Assembly: GCF_000317205.1 (NCBI RefSeq)
Contig: NZ_AJLK01000167.1
Location: forward strand, 1 to 64,000
Direction: 5' to 3'
Source: Fischerella muscicola PCC 7414
GTDB lineage: Bacteria > Cyanobacteriota > Cyanobacteriia > Cyanobacteriales > Nostocaceae
Length of the DNA: 64,000 nt
Position numbers and translations under genes: made by a program. Shown piece after piece: positions 10,401-17,969 of the stretch (the first letter of the stretch is position 1; each line of letters opens with the position of its first letter). Below the pieces are notes generated by a model. It was not told the DNA's origin. It made no database searches and worked only from the letters and a program-made list of their open reading frames with translations.

Positions 10401-10523
10401 TTGCTGCTGATGCATGAGTGCCACAGCATCTAATAATGACATGTCTGGTGTTACAGTCAGAGGCGAAAAATCTATTACGGTATCTACTGACGGCAGAGAC
10501 ATCAACTGAGTTAAGGCGTGCAT
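7401..10523 (-). CDS. Sensor histidine kinase: CBS pair, five PAS domains including one LOV-type, HisKA, HATPase
   Basis: About 1040 residues. Two CBS motifs (about 10-145) are followed by five PAS/PAC units (about 155-280, 300-420, 425-540, 550-670, 680-800), then HisKA with phosphoacceptor His826 (ISHEFRTPLS) and an HATPase (N box LLTNAIKYSP, G boxes DQGIGIP and GTGLGLTIV). PAS4 matches the flavin-binding LOV consensus: GRSCRFLQG with Cys598, then RNY, FWNEL and GIQND, which carry the FMN-contacting Asn, Asn and Gln. PAS1 is LOV-like, but Pro replaces the Cys (GKTPRILQG) and Val replaces the second Asn (YWVEI). There is no transmembrane segment and no receiver; the receiver-EAL gene downstream is the natural partner. 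The start is taken at the ATG 10523; an in-frame TTG lies 21 bp upstream. Confidence 0.9.
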   Translation of the reverse strand: MHALTQLMSLPSVDTVIDFSPLTVTPDMSLLDAVALMHQQQASYVLVVENLLADKMRVLGWFTDQDVIRLVCCKFDFQAATISQVMTFTAISLKYSQVQVTNITFLLSFLQQYQLPLLPIVDEESQLVGIVTFKTIYQALQITPSSPCQLVDTIEQLRLFESAVVNANDAIIITTADALDEPFGPQIVYVNEAFTRISGWSSAEVIGKTPRILQGEFSDRTQLDRIRTALQNGLPIRAELINYHKNGSTYWVEINIVPIADVQGKITHFVSVQRDITEQKQENIELETRVEERTQALQKSEERFRFLAESIPQQVWIAQPDGYVEYINQRIQNYLCCTQEEMLGWKWQNWVHPEDLSKCLDGWQNSIVTGEPLELEFRWYRVTDRTYRWHLARAVPQRDQDGTILNWFGTNTDIHDLKVAEAALRQTQAELQAILDNSPAIIYVVDTQNRFLLVNSQYEKVFKFSKQQVKGKSIYKFFLHHIADEFAKNNHNVLTTGRPIEAEEIVPQDDGLHTYLSVKFPLKDANGVPRAICGISTDITDRKRTEANLRLRDRAIAASSNGIVICDARLPNLPIIYANPAFKHITGYSPEEVIGRSCRFLQGNDTNQPEIQELKNAIQQAKNCTVVLRNYRQDGSLFWNELSISPVFDVNGNCTHYVGIQNDITERKQSEMALMVSQRRQQYLLSATPAVIYTCKPYEDYDITFMSENVTAMLGYEAEEFIENSKFWCDRIHPEDKSHVFTEAANLFEQGECICEYRFLHKNGNYIWVYDQSKLVRDDTGKPLEIVGYWSDISKRKQLEEELRTALETEKELNELKSRFVTVISHEFRTPLSTILSSSELVEHYHHKWTEEKLLSHIHRIQHSVKHMTEMLNDVLVIGKAEVGRIDFKPTLLDLVEYCRDLLQELQQDVNTEHAIAFDCEYESISCHMDQKLLGHILRNLLTNAIKYSPNNSIITFTITYQEDRVVFEIKDQGIGIPQEDLPHLFESFHRAANVGNIPGTGLGLTIVKKCIDLHQGEIFVNSEVGVGTTFTVTLPLQNC

Positions 10524-10731
10524 AATTGCAATTGCCTTTAGCAATAAAAATTGAATAGCACTAGCATATTTAACTATCTTCTAGTGTTTTCTGGGTTAAA
10601 TTCGTAACATTTCCTTGCAAAAAACTAGGTTATAAATTGAGAGTTATTTTATTTATTGTTAATAAAATAACTTATGATAACAGTAAAATCACTAAAAAAA
10701 ACTTTGCACCAGTTGTAAAAAACCAGAGTAA

Positions 10732-10790
10732 CCTCACCCCTTTCCCCTCTCCTTGCTAAGGAGAGGGGTGTCCGATAGGACGGGGTGAGG
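10732..10790. repeat. 59-bp palindromic repeat in 10524-10828 spacer
   Basis: The outer arms CCTCACCCC and GGGGTGAGG enclose a stem of CCCCTCTCCTTG and CTAAGGAGAGGGG. This is a common dispersed repeat type in Nostocales. The rest of the spacer is AT-rich, and I see no gene in it. Confidence 0.75.
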
Positions 10791-10828
10791 TTGCATTGTT
10801 TCATCGGGACTGCGTTTAACTTCAAATC

Positions 10829-13543
10829 TTAAAATCCCGCAGTTCTTTCCCCATAACGTAACAGCCTTTCGATCGCAACCAAACGATTTTCCCAAGCTTT
10901 GACTTGGTAGGGGTTAGCCACAAATTGCGATCGCATCCATACCCGAAATTGTGACTGAAAACGAGCCAAACTAGCTTTTGCTGCCACCAATTTACTAGCA
11001 TTTGGCTCAGCAGCCAGCTGATTTAAAGCACTTTGTAAAACTTCTGCTTGAGTATTAAAGTCCGCAACTGCGATCGCTGATAGTTTTAGTTCATCATTTT
11101 GGGAAACAAACTTCCACTCCCGTAGCAAAGCATGATAACGACTAGCAGCAGCAGCAAAAGGCTGGCGCGAAGGAATAGGTTCTTTTTGCCTACCTTGTTC
11201 TCTGCCTTGAGTGCGGCTGAAAACTGTATGCAATTCGCTGTTAAAATTTTCCGCAGCAAACAGAGCATAACCACTAATTGGCAAGTCCCTAACTAGTTGG
11301 ATTTGGTCAAACGCTCCGATAGTTGGTAAAGAAAGTAAACGAATTCCTGGTACTAGTAAAGTAGAGCCTAATTTTGAAGAAGCAATCCAAGGTTGTGCTA
11401 ATCGCTCAAACCGGAGAGTATCTTGAGCATAAGTCATGGGAATAACTACATCAATATCACCTTGCCTTGCCCAAACTTCCCAATGCTGTTGAATTTTCTG
11501 AATGCGTTCTTGTTCTGGTAAAGGAAATACCGCTACCGATAAAATCAAGTTAGGTCGTTTCGCCCGCAGATGCCTTGACACCTGGGTAACAAAGCTATTC
11601 ACTTGCTGGGTACGAAATTCTGTCCATTTCTGCCATAATTCCCTTTGATTAGGGGAAATATTGACTGGATCTACACCCGTCAGCTGCTGAAACTTAGCTC
11701 TTGCTGCTTTGCCATAGCCGTAAGTCCTTCCGGCGCTGGGATCTTGGAAGGGATAGCGAATATAGTCTAGCTGAATACCATCAACTTGATAGCGGGTAAC
11801 AATTTCCTCATACAGTCGCAGTAAATACTGCCGTACTTCGGGATTAGCTGGGTCAAAGAAGGGTTTGCCTTGACCTGGGGGAATCATTTGACCACGGTGA
11901 TCATAACCTGCCCAATCTGGATGAGCAGCAAGCACTGGCCCTGGATAATTGGGAGCGAGTTTGAGAATTTGATTGTGACGTTGATTACCAGCCGCAAAAA
12001 CCCAAACCCAAGCGTGTAATTCCATACCCCGTTGGTGGGCTAATTTCACAGCACTTGCTAGAGGATCCCAACCACGAGTGAGGGGATTTTGCTGGGGTGC
12101 AACTTGACTGGGGTAAATTGTGTAACTAGAGTTAACTGTTTCAAAAAATACTGTGTTAAATCCTGCTTGAGCCAAACGATCAAAAATTGCAGCTAATCCC
12201 TTTTCGCTGCCAGCCCGGACAATTGTACCGCGATCCAGCCAGATTGCACGGATTTCTGGTTGAGCCAATTTCTGATCCACAGGAAACTGCTGCCATAAGG
12301 AATTCTTGGCCATTACCCAATTCGATCGCGCTTGAGCATACTGTTTTTGGGCGATAAGCCGGGGCAAGTTTTTAGCCACTTCCCTGGCTTGTGCCAGCAC
12401 TTGCTCAGTACTCTGGACTGGTGCGCCAGATTTAATCGAGGCAAATTGCGCTTGCTGTGCTTTGGCAACTTGGGAATTACCATTGTGTATTGCAGCTGCT
12501 AAGTGGGCGCTTTCAACTCGACCAATGAGATTTTCTAACTGTTGCTGGAGAGCGATCGCTTCATTACGACTAATAGGTGCATTGGATTTCGGTTCCACAT
12601 CCAAACGCACCCTTTGTTCCAGTTGATCAATAGCTTCATCTGAACGTGGGAACGTAATATTAGGTATAGGTAGAGGTCGGGGTTGGGGAGCAGTGGCTGT
12701 AATTTGAGGAGGGGGAGTGGGGGGAGTGGGGGAAGTAGGGGGAGTGGTGGCAACGATGGAGGTAGAACAGTTTTGCGAACTGCCTGGCACTCTATTAACA
12801 TAAATAGAAAACTTCCTGAGATGCCGCTTAAGTGCAGCTTTTAACCAAGCTGCATCTGTTTTTACACCAGAAGCGGCGTCTACTCCCCAACGCCAACCTA
12901 ACAAAGTAGAGCGTTCTGTGGTTAATACTGCTGGTGGTGTATCTTTGGCATCCCAAACAGCAGCTGTTTGCGATGCTACAGTATTGGGAATCATCACACC
13001 ACCACGCACTGTACCAAGCAGTTCCTCTGGACTGTTCAAATTCCGTGTTATTTCTGATGAAGGTTGTAGTTTTTGGGGAGAGTCTAAGCTGAATGCCCAA
13101 TATCCACCTAATAGGGATTGCAGCAGTTGACGCACTCCTGGTGCTGATGAACTCCCCACCGGGCCGCTAGCAATCAAACGTCCACCATTTCTCATCCATT
13201 CTTCTAAGGCGATCGCTTGTGTTGGTGATACACTCTCTACATTTGGCAAAAATAACACCGGGCGATCGCCCCAATCTGCTGCACTCTTGACGTTATCTAA
13301 AGAAATTACACAGTACTTTACACCTATTGCTTGTAAGCGAGTTTCAATTCCTGTCCACTGACTAGCATTTTCTTGAGTATGGACAACACTGATTATAGGT
13401 TCTTCAGCAGTCGTAGCGATTGCTGGTGTCATAGCGAGTAGATTGTAAAGTGTAAATTTAATTTTAAAAATAAATAATCCAGCTTTTTTGATATTCTTAA
13501 ATTTATCTTTTACTAGTTTTTTCTTTGGCACTTCACTATCCAC
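10829..13543 (-). CDS. GHL10-like family 10 glycosylhydrolase, secreted
   Basis: About 904 residues. A basic then hydrophobic N-terminus ends in IATTAEEP, plausibly a signal peptide. Residues 50-270 resemble a flavodoxin/GATase-like fold (RPVLFLPNVESVSPTQAIAL, WMRNGGRLIASGPVG). A proline-rich linker (SPTPPTPPPQ) and a helical region follow. The catalytic GHL10 (formerly DUF187) TIM barrel lies at about 435-760: IRAIWLDRGTIVRAG, FNTVFFETVNSSYTIYPS, HAWVWVFAAGN, VDGIQLDYIRYPF and VVIPMTYAQDT. Related enzymes act on peptidoglycan or other polysaccharides; the substrate here is unknown. The start is uncertain: the GTG at 13543 keeps the basic leader, while an ATG at 13432 would remove it. Confidence 0.85.
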   Translation of the reverse strand: MDSEVPKKKLVKDKFKNIKKAGLFIFKIKFTLYNLLAMTPAIATTAEEPIISVVHTQENASQWTGIETRLQAIGVKYCVISLDNVKSAADWGDRPVLFLPNVESVSPTQAIALEEWMRNGGRLIASGPVGSSSAPGVRQLLQSLLGGYWAFSLDSPQKLQPSSEITRNLNSPEELLGTVRGGVMIPNTVASQTAAVWDAKDTPPAVLTTERSTLLGWRWGVDAASGVKTDAAWLKAALKRHLRKFSIYVNRVPGSSQNCSTSIVATTPPTSPTPPTPPPQITATAPQPRPLPIPNITFPRSDEAIDQLEQRVRLDVEPKSNAPISRNEAIALQQQLENLIGRVESAHLAAAIHNGNSQVAKAQQAQFASIKSGAPVQSTEQVLAQAREVAKNLPRLIAQKQYAQARSNWVMAKNSLWQQFPVDQKLAQPEIRAIWLDRGTIVRAGSEKGLAAIFDRLAQAGFNTVFFETVNSSYTIYPSQVAPQQNPLTRGWDPLASAVKLAHQRGMELHAWVWVFAAGNQRHNQILKLAPNYPGPVLAAHPDWAGYDHRGQMIPPGQGKPFFDPANPEVRQYLLRLYEEIVTRYQVDGIQLDYIRYPFQDPSAGRTYGYGKAARAKFQQLTGVDPVNISPNQRELWQKWTEFRTQQVNSFVTQVSRHLRAKRPNLILSVAVFPLPEQERIQKIQQHWEVWARQGDIDVVIPMTYAQDTLRFERLAQPWIASSKLGSTLLVPGIRLLSLPTIGAFDQIQLVRDLPISGYALFAAENFNSELHTVFSRTQGREQGRQKEPIPSRQPFAAAASRYHALLREWKFVSQNDELKLSAIAVADFNTQAEVLQSALNQLAAEPNASKLVAAKASLARFQSQFRVWMRSQFVANPYQVKAWENRLVAIERLLRYGERTAGF

Positions 13544-13555
13544 TCCTCACTTATA

Positions 13556-13632
13556 GTTAGTTGTTTGTTCATGGTTGTTTGTTGTTTGGATAAAAACAAC
13601 CAACAACCAACAACCAACAAACAACAAACAAC
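13556..13632. repeat. Heptamer-repeat hairpin upstream of the glycosylhydrolase
   Basis: TTGTTTGTTGTTTGGAT is followed by CAACCAACAACCAACAACC, forming a stem just upstream of the glycosylhydrolase gene and directly after the stop of the radical SAM gene. It is similar to the one at 7315-7405. Confidence 0.65.
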
Positions 13633-14957
13633 TATTTAATACAAGTCTCTATTAGTTCTTCTATCCCCGCCACTGGGTAGATGTTTGTCTCCAATTGACG
13701 GGCTAATTCATTAACATTTATATCATCTAAAAATACCAACTCGCCATGTTTTAGCATGACAGTTGGCAGCAAAATTCCATCTCCTAAATCTTGCCCTTGT
13801 AAATTTAACAGTAAATCATGACCGGTTAGCAACCCTGTCACGGATATATTTTGTCCCCAATAATCGCTCTTGAGAGCCTGCATATTTACTTGTAAACCTT
13901 CTACTGAATTCAACCGTTCTAGAATTGGTTGAAATGCTTGTTCTACAGCGTTACCCACTACCCAGGTAAATCTTTTTTGTCCTGGTATTTTTGGTGGGAG
14001 GAATTCATCTGCGACTTGCATAAACTGTTTGATAAACAAGCGAATCGAGCCAACACCATTATCAATTTGGGGATAGTCTTCGTATTCAGCTTCGCATGGT
14101 AATTCCTCTTGGGCGATTAAAAACCACTCATCAGCTAACCAAGCAAATGTATAATCAAACTTTTGCCGAAATTGCTGCTGAAGCGATCGCACTTGTTTAA
14201 TTACCTCTTGGGCTTTTTCTCTAGTAACTGGTGTGAGTTCGTCTGCTTGGGGACGAAACTTGGTTAATCCCACTGGTACTACTGCTACAGAAGCAACAGT
14301 TGGCAGTTCACCTGTATGAAATGACGCTAAATCTCTCAGGGTTTGTTCCAAATGCTGACCATCATTTATACCAGGACACACGACTACCTGAGCATGGATT
14401 TGCAGTCGTCTTTGTTGAAACCACTGGAGTTGCTGCAAAATTTGTCCTGCCCGAGGATTTTTTAAGAGTCTAATTCTTACTTCGGGTTCTGTGGCGTGAA
14501 CTGATACATACAACGGAGATAATCGCATTGCTTCGATACGTTGCCATTCCCGTTCTGTCAAATTAGTTAAGGTGAGGTAAGAACCATACAAAAAGCTTAA
14601 GCGATAATCATCATCTTTGAGATACAAACTTGAGCGTTTACCTGGTGGTTGTTGGTCGATAAAACAAAACGGACAACGATTATTGCACTGGATTAAATTA
14701 TCAAATAAAGCGGTTTCAAATTCTAACCCTAAATCCTCGTCGTAGTCTTTTTCAATTTCAATATGATGAGTTCTGCCACTGGCGTCTAAGACTTCTAGTT
14801 CTAAAATCTCATCAGCGCACAAAAACCGATAATCGATTAAATCACGGGGAGGCGTGCCGTTAATACTGACGATCGCATCCCCAACTTCAAAACCAATTTC
14901 TGCTGCAATAGAATTGGGTAATACTTTGGTAATTCGAGCCGGACGAATAGTAGTCAT
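13632..14957 (-). CDS. Radical SAM protein with PDZ and DUF512 domains (cyanobacterial TIGR03279 type)
   Basis: About 441 residues. A PDZ-like start (ARITKVLPNSIAAEIGFEVG, VSINGTPPRDLIDY) is followed by a radical SAM motif CNNRCPFCF at about residue 90 (CX3CX2C), which would bind the 4Fe-4S cluster. DUF512 forms the C-terminal half (FTWVVGNAVEQAF, VTGLLTGHDLL, DDINVNELA). The family is nearly universal in cyanobacteria and annotated as an FeS oxidoreductase; its substrate is not known to me. I chose the ATG at 14957 over the TTG at 14963. It reads in the same direction as uppP upstream, with 81 bp between them holding another inverted repeat of CCATAGTC words. Confidence 0.9.
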   Translation of the reverse strand: MTTIRPARITKVLPNSIAAEIGFEVGDAIVSINGTPPRDLIDYRFLCADEILELEVLDASGRTHHIEIEKDYDEDLGLEFETALFDNLIQCNNRCPFCFIDQQPPGKRSSLYLKDDDYRLSFLYGSYLTLTNLTEREWQRIEAMRLSPLYVSVHATEPEVRIRLLKNPRAGQILQQLQWFQQRRLQIHAQVVVCPGINDGQHLEQTLRDLASFHTGELPTVASVAVVPVGLTKFRPQADELTPVTREKAQEVIKQVRSLQQQFRQKFDYTFAWLADEWFLIAQEELPCEAEYEDYPQIDNGVGSIRLFIKQFMQVADEFLPPKIPGQKRFTWVVGNAVEQAFQPILERLNSVEGLQVNMQALKSDYWGQNISVTGLLTGHDLLLNLQGQDLGDGILLPTVMLKHGELVFLDDINVNELARQLETNIYPVAGIEELIETCIK

Positions 14958-15038
14958 TGTCAATTGTCAAGGGTCAATTGTCCATAGTCCATAGTTAATG
15001 GTAGTTTCTTTTGACTATGGACTATTGACTATGGACTA

Positions 15039-15998
15039 TTAACTATTTATCAACAATCCCATCCTAATAGCCGCCAGTATTAAGATGCCAAATATCAGCC
15101 TATACCAAATAAACACCCAGTTACTATGGGTTTTGAGAAAGCGCAGCAACCCAGCAATTGCTAGATAAGAAAATACTGCTGATGAAATCACGCCAACAAC
15201 TAAAGAAGCGATTCCCGCATCTGCGACACCCTGTTCTAAAACATCTTTTAATTCGACTAACCCAGCCAGAGTAATGGCTGGAATTCCCAACAGAAACGAA
15301 AAACGTGCTGCTGTTTCTCGTTGCAATCCGATAAATAATCCAGATGTGAGAGTAGAACCGGAACGAGATACGCCCGGAATTAATGCTAAAGACTGCGCTA
15401 AACCCATCAATAACCCATCTTTCATGGTCAAATGTTCAAAGTCGCGTTGACGCTTACCTAGTATCTCTGCTAATCCCAGTAACAGTGACATGACTATAGA
15501 AGCGATCGCGATCGCAGCTAAACTGCGTATCGGTGAATTATCAAAATCTGGAATAAAATTTTTGATCAATAATCCAAAAAAGACGATCGGTAAGGTTCCC
15601 AACAAAATTCCTAAACAAAGACGCAAGTCGTAGTCAGCGTAATCTTTACGGGCTATAGCACTCCATCCTCCCTTGAGTAATCGTGTCAAATCTAGGCGGA
15701 AATACCACAATACAGCTGCAATACTTCCCAACTGAATAATGGCTGTGAAAGCTACTCCTGGATCTCCCCAACCCAAAACTACTGGTACAACTTTTAAATG
15801 TGCTGTACTACTGATAGGCAAAAATTCTGTTACTCCTTGCACAAACCCCAAAATAATCGCTTGCAAGATATTCATTTGTTGCACTCCATTGCCTGGAATC
15901 GGCTGAGTGCTAAGAACTTTTAGCGGCTGTGCTGCAACTGAAATAAAAGTCGATGCAGCAGTTAAAAGCAAGAATAGTTGACGTTTTGATAGAACCAT
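15039..15998 (-). CDS. uppP: Undecaprenyl-diphosphatase UppP (BacA family)
   Basis: A polytopic membrane enzyme that recycles undecaprenyl diphosphate for cell-wall synthesis. Two family signatures are present: GVTEFLPISSTAHL near the N-terminus, with the catalytic Glu and Ser, and PGVSRSGSTLTSGLFIGL with the Arg-Ser motif. About eight hydrophobic segments fit the family. The frame opens with 41 extra residues, including a hydrophobic stretch (LFLLLTAASTFISVAA), before MNILQAIILGFVQG, where most homologues begin. The true start could therefore be the ATG at 15875. Confidence 0.96.
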   Translation of the reverse strand: MVLSKRQLFLLLTAASTFISVAAQPLKVLSTQPIPGNGVQQMNILQAIILGFVQGVTEFLPISSTAHLKVVPVVLGWGDPGVAFTAIIQLGSIAAVLWYFRLDLTRLLKGGWSAIARKDYADYDLRLCLGILLGTLPIVFFGLLIKNFIPDFDNSPIRSLAAIAIASIVMSLLLGLAEILGKRQRDFEHLTMKDGLLMGLAQSLALIPGVSRSGSTLTSGLFIGLQRETAARFSFLLGIPAITLAGLVELKDVLEQGVADAGIASLVVGVISSAVFSYLAIAGLLRFLKTHSNWVFIWYRLIFGILILAAIRMGLLINS

Positions 15999-16272
15999 CT
16001 GTTTTTTATGCGATCGTTGTCATTACAATCCAGTTAAACTTCCAGCTATTTTGCATACCTTGCGGCAGATGTAATAGAAGAAGGGCAATGGGTAAAGGCT
16101 GTGGATAGATACACTATCCCCTCCAAGAGATCCGAAATCCCAAGTTTCCCATTAGACATCTTCTGTGAAGAATTTACCACCCATAATAAATCTTCGTAAT
16201 TTTACAAAATTTTCATGCTGACGCTTGTGTTCTTCGATCACACCACCCCAACTTTTGGTATGATTTTTTCAA

Positions 16273-16380
16273 GTGTTTAGGTTATGGCTTGACACTTTTA
16301 AAAAGATTTGTTTGATACTTAATTGTCAAATTGGTGATTTATTAGTGCTTGTTAAATACAAATCACCTACTAGTAACGCC
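16273..16380 (+). pseudogene. Relic of a small Xre/HTH_26-type regulator (C-terminal part)
   Basis: The frame reads FRLWLDTFKKICLILNCQIG DLL. This closely fits the last helix and tail of the small YozG-like HTH family, whose usual ending is of the form LDTLxKICxALNCxxGDLL. The N-terminal two-thirds is absent, and the reading frame then runs into a MITE copy. I read it as a truncated gene; it is too short to judge firmly. Confidence 0.45.
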
Positions 16381-16484
16381 TCAGAACAAATAGCCACACT
16401 CGCAAACAGATCCGCGAATTTTTTAAAAAGTCGCGGATCTGACCCCTCGCAAAGAGTCAAAACTTATGTGGTAAAGCACTAGGA
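16368..16484. mobile_element. MITE family A, diverged copy in inverted orientation
   Basis: The central palindrome is GATCCGCGAATTTTTTAAAA AGTCGCGGATC. The right end TCAAAACTTATGTGGTAAAG CACTAG is the reverse complement of the left end of the copy at 5984. The stem has a changed sequence with compensating bases, consistent with an old but folded copy. Confidence 0.6.
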
Positions 16485-16514
16485 TGAGTAATGTTACCAA
16501 TGTTGAGGTATACC

Positions 16515-16988
16515 ATGTCTAGTCTGCCTTCTGTTGAACAGAATCCGTTGCTGGGAACTTGGAAACTCATCTCAGCAACAGCCATAAACCCGGATGGAAC
16601 GGTTGAACCTGAGGTGTATGGTCCTAATCCAACTGGCTACATTACTTATACTCCTGAGGGACGGATGATGGTTGTTTTTTCTCGGCGCGATCGCTCACCG
16701 CTTTCTGGAGACATTCGTTCACCTTTTAGCAAAGAAATCCAATCTTTACCACCACAAGAGTACCTACAGGCATTTTCCACATTCAATGCTTATGCTGGGA
16801 TGTATACAATAGATGGCAATACGGTGACGCATCATGTCGAGATAGCCTCTATCCCTAATCGGGTTGGTACAGATTTGGTGCGTACTTTTACGTTGAACGG
16901 AAACCAAGTTACGCTGCAAACGCCACCAACTAAAACTGCTGGTGTTGAAAAAGTTTTTGAACTGGTGTGGGAAAAGGTGGAGTCTTGA
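16515..16988 (+). CDS. Lipocalin-like domain protein (Lipocalin_5 family)
   Basis: About 157 residues. The signature NPLLGTWKLISATAINPDGT then GPNPTGYITYTPEGRMMVVF matches the small lipocalin-like family found widely in bacteria, thought to form a beta-barrel that binds small hydrophobic molecules. No signal peptide is seen, so it is likely cytosolic. Two upstream ATGs at 16491 and 16500 are in frame, but the ATG at 16515 has a GAGG-like site about eight bases before it. It converges on the CHAT gene. Confidence 0.85.
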   Translation: MSSLPSVEQNPLLGTWKLISATAINPDGTVEPEVYGPNPTGYITYTPEGRMMVVFSRRDRSPLSGDIRSPFSKEIQSLPPQEYLQAFSTFNAYAGMYTIDGNTVTHHVEIASIPNRVGTDLVRTFTLNGNQVTLQTPPTKTAGVEKVFELVWEKVES

Positions 16989-17035
16989 TAAAGTGAGTCT
17001 ATTTGTATAAAAGGGAGTATGCAACCAGAAGACTT

Positions 17036-17749
17036 CTAATAATTAATGATGTCTCCTGAGCCACTAAGATTTTTTATATTGCTACCTGAAATATTAAAAG
17101 TGTTGCTATGGGGTGTGGTATCCTGTGGTTTATTTGGTTTGTGCTCCTGTTGCAGGCTCGTTTGAGTTTCAAGAGTAGATTTTTGCTTACTTTTAAGAAT
17201 GGGAGTGAGAGATTCAGGAATCCCTGCTAGTTGAATCGCTACTTTTCCCAACTCATAGGCATCTTCTATTGACAATTCATTCCCCAAGCCTTGATAAAAT
17301 GCCTCTGCAAAAGCAACAGCAGCTTTATCTCCAATTGCTTTATTCATACCAATCACATAATTGATGTGTTGGTGAATTGCTTCTGCTTGCGTCTCGCTAT
17401 AGCAGGCGTTAAGCAAAACACACTGGATTTTTTCTTTAAAAAGCTTAAATAATTGTGTCAAGGCTTCTGTGCTGGCTAGTTGCATCCGTCCTGATTCATC
17501 CTCTAAAGCTAAGCCTTCACTTCCTGCACCATGGCCAGAGAAATGTACAATCTGTGGTTTATATTTGACTATGGCATGGAGCAAATCATTTGGACGCACT
17601 GCCCATTGTGAGATAATTTCAAATTGATCTCGCATTTTAGCTCGTTCCAAAGCTGCGTAAATTTCTCGCATTTCTTCGTCTAGGCGCAATCTACCTGTAT
17701 CGATAGGATTTGCTGCGAGGATGAGGATTGTGATTTTTTCGTTGTTCAT
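17036..17749 (-). CDS. CHAT-domain caspase-like protease with C-terminal amyloid-like motif
   Basis: A 237-residue protein. The CHAT fold covers about residues 5-180, with catalytic His73 (VHFSGHG) and Cys116 (LLNACYS). CHAT proteases are relatives of caspase/separase and often act in conflict or cell-death systems. After a polar linker (about 185-215) the protein ends in FNISGSNIKNLSGSGDIINY (218-237), a glycine/asparagine-rich segment like the short amyloid-type signalling motifs found in NLR-associated bacterial proteins. A very similar motif sits at 523-541 of the pentapeptide protein at 22034. It lies 220 bp downstream of the trypsin-LamG gene on the same strand. Four 21-bp direct repeats lie just upstream of its start. 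Confidence 0.88.
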   Translation of the reverse strand: MNNEKITILILAANPIDTGRLRLDEEMREIYAALERAKMRDQFEIISQWAVRPNDLLHAIVKYKPQIVHFSGHGAGSEGLALEDESGRMQLASTEALTQLFKLFKEKIQCVLLNACYSETQAEAIHQHINYVIGMNKAIGDKAAVAFAEAFYQGLGNELSIEDAYELGKVAIQLAGIPESLTPILKSKQKSTLETQTSLQQEHKPNKPQDTTPHSNTFNISGSNIKNLSGSGDIINY

Positions 17750-17760
17750 TTCACGATAAA

Positions 17761-17843
17761 AGTTTGTGATCTAACGACAGGAGTTTGTGATCTAACGACA
17801 GGAGTTTGTGATCTAACGACAGGAGTTTGTGATCTAACGACAG
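17761..17843. repeat. Four tandem copies of a 21-bp repeat next to the CHAT start
   Basis: The unit AGTTTGTGATCTAACGACAG plus G is repeated perfectly four times (starts at 17761, 17782, 17803, 17824; the last copy is one base short). The array begins 11 bases upstream of the CHAT ATG and so forms its 5' leader. It abuts a MITE copy. Confidence 0.95.
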
Positions 17844-17954
17844 CTAGTACTCGACCACATAATTAAAGAGTTGCGAGAGGTTAGATCCCCGACTTTTTAA
17901 AAAAGTCGGGGATCTCGCCAACCTATCAAAATCAATTTGGTAAACTACTAGTTG
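17842..17954. mobile_element. MITE family A copy upstream of the CHAT gene
   Basis: The ends are CTAGTACTCGACCACAT and CAATTTGGTAAACTACTAG. The centre is the palindrome GATCCCCGACTTTTTAAAAA AGTCGGGGATC. It lies between the trypsin-LamG and CHAT genes and could act as a terminator-like stem or simply be an insertion. Confidence 0.75.
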
Positions 17955-17969
17955 TGGAATAACTGTGGC

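Larger units (their letters stand above)
16000..16514. other. Spacer with HTH relic and a diverged MITE copy
   Basis: The stretch between divergent uppP and the lipocalin-like gene holds no intact gene. It carries a short regulator relic (16273-16380) and an inverted, diverged copy of MITE family A (16368-16484), described separately. Confidence 0.6.

Noticed and set aside
17761-17843. Possible CRISPR array
   Set aside because: The 21-bp units are head to tail without spacers, and no cas genes are nearby.
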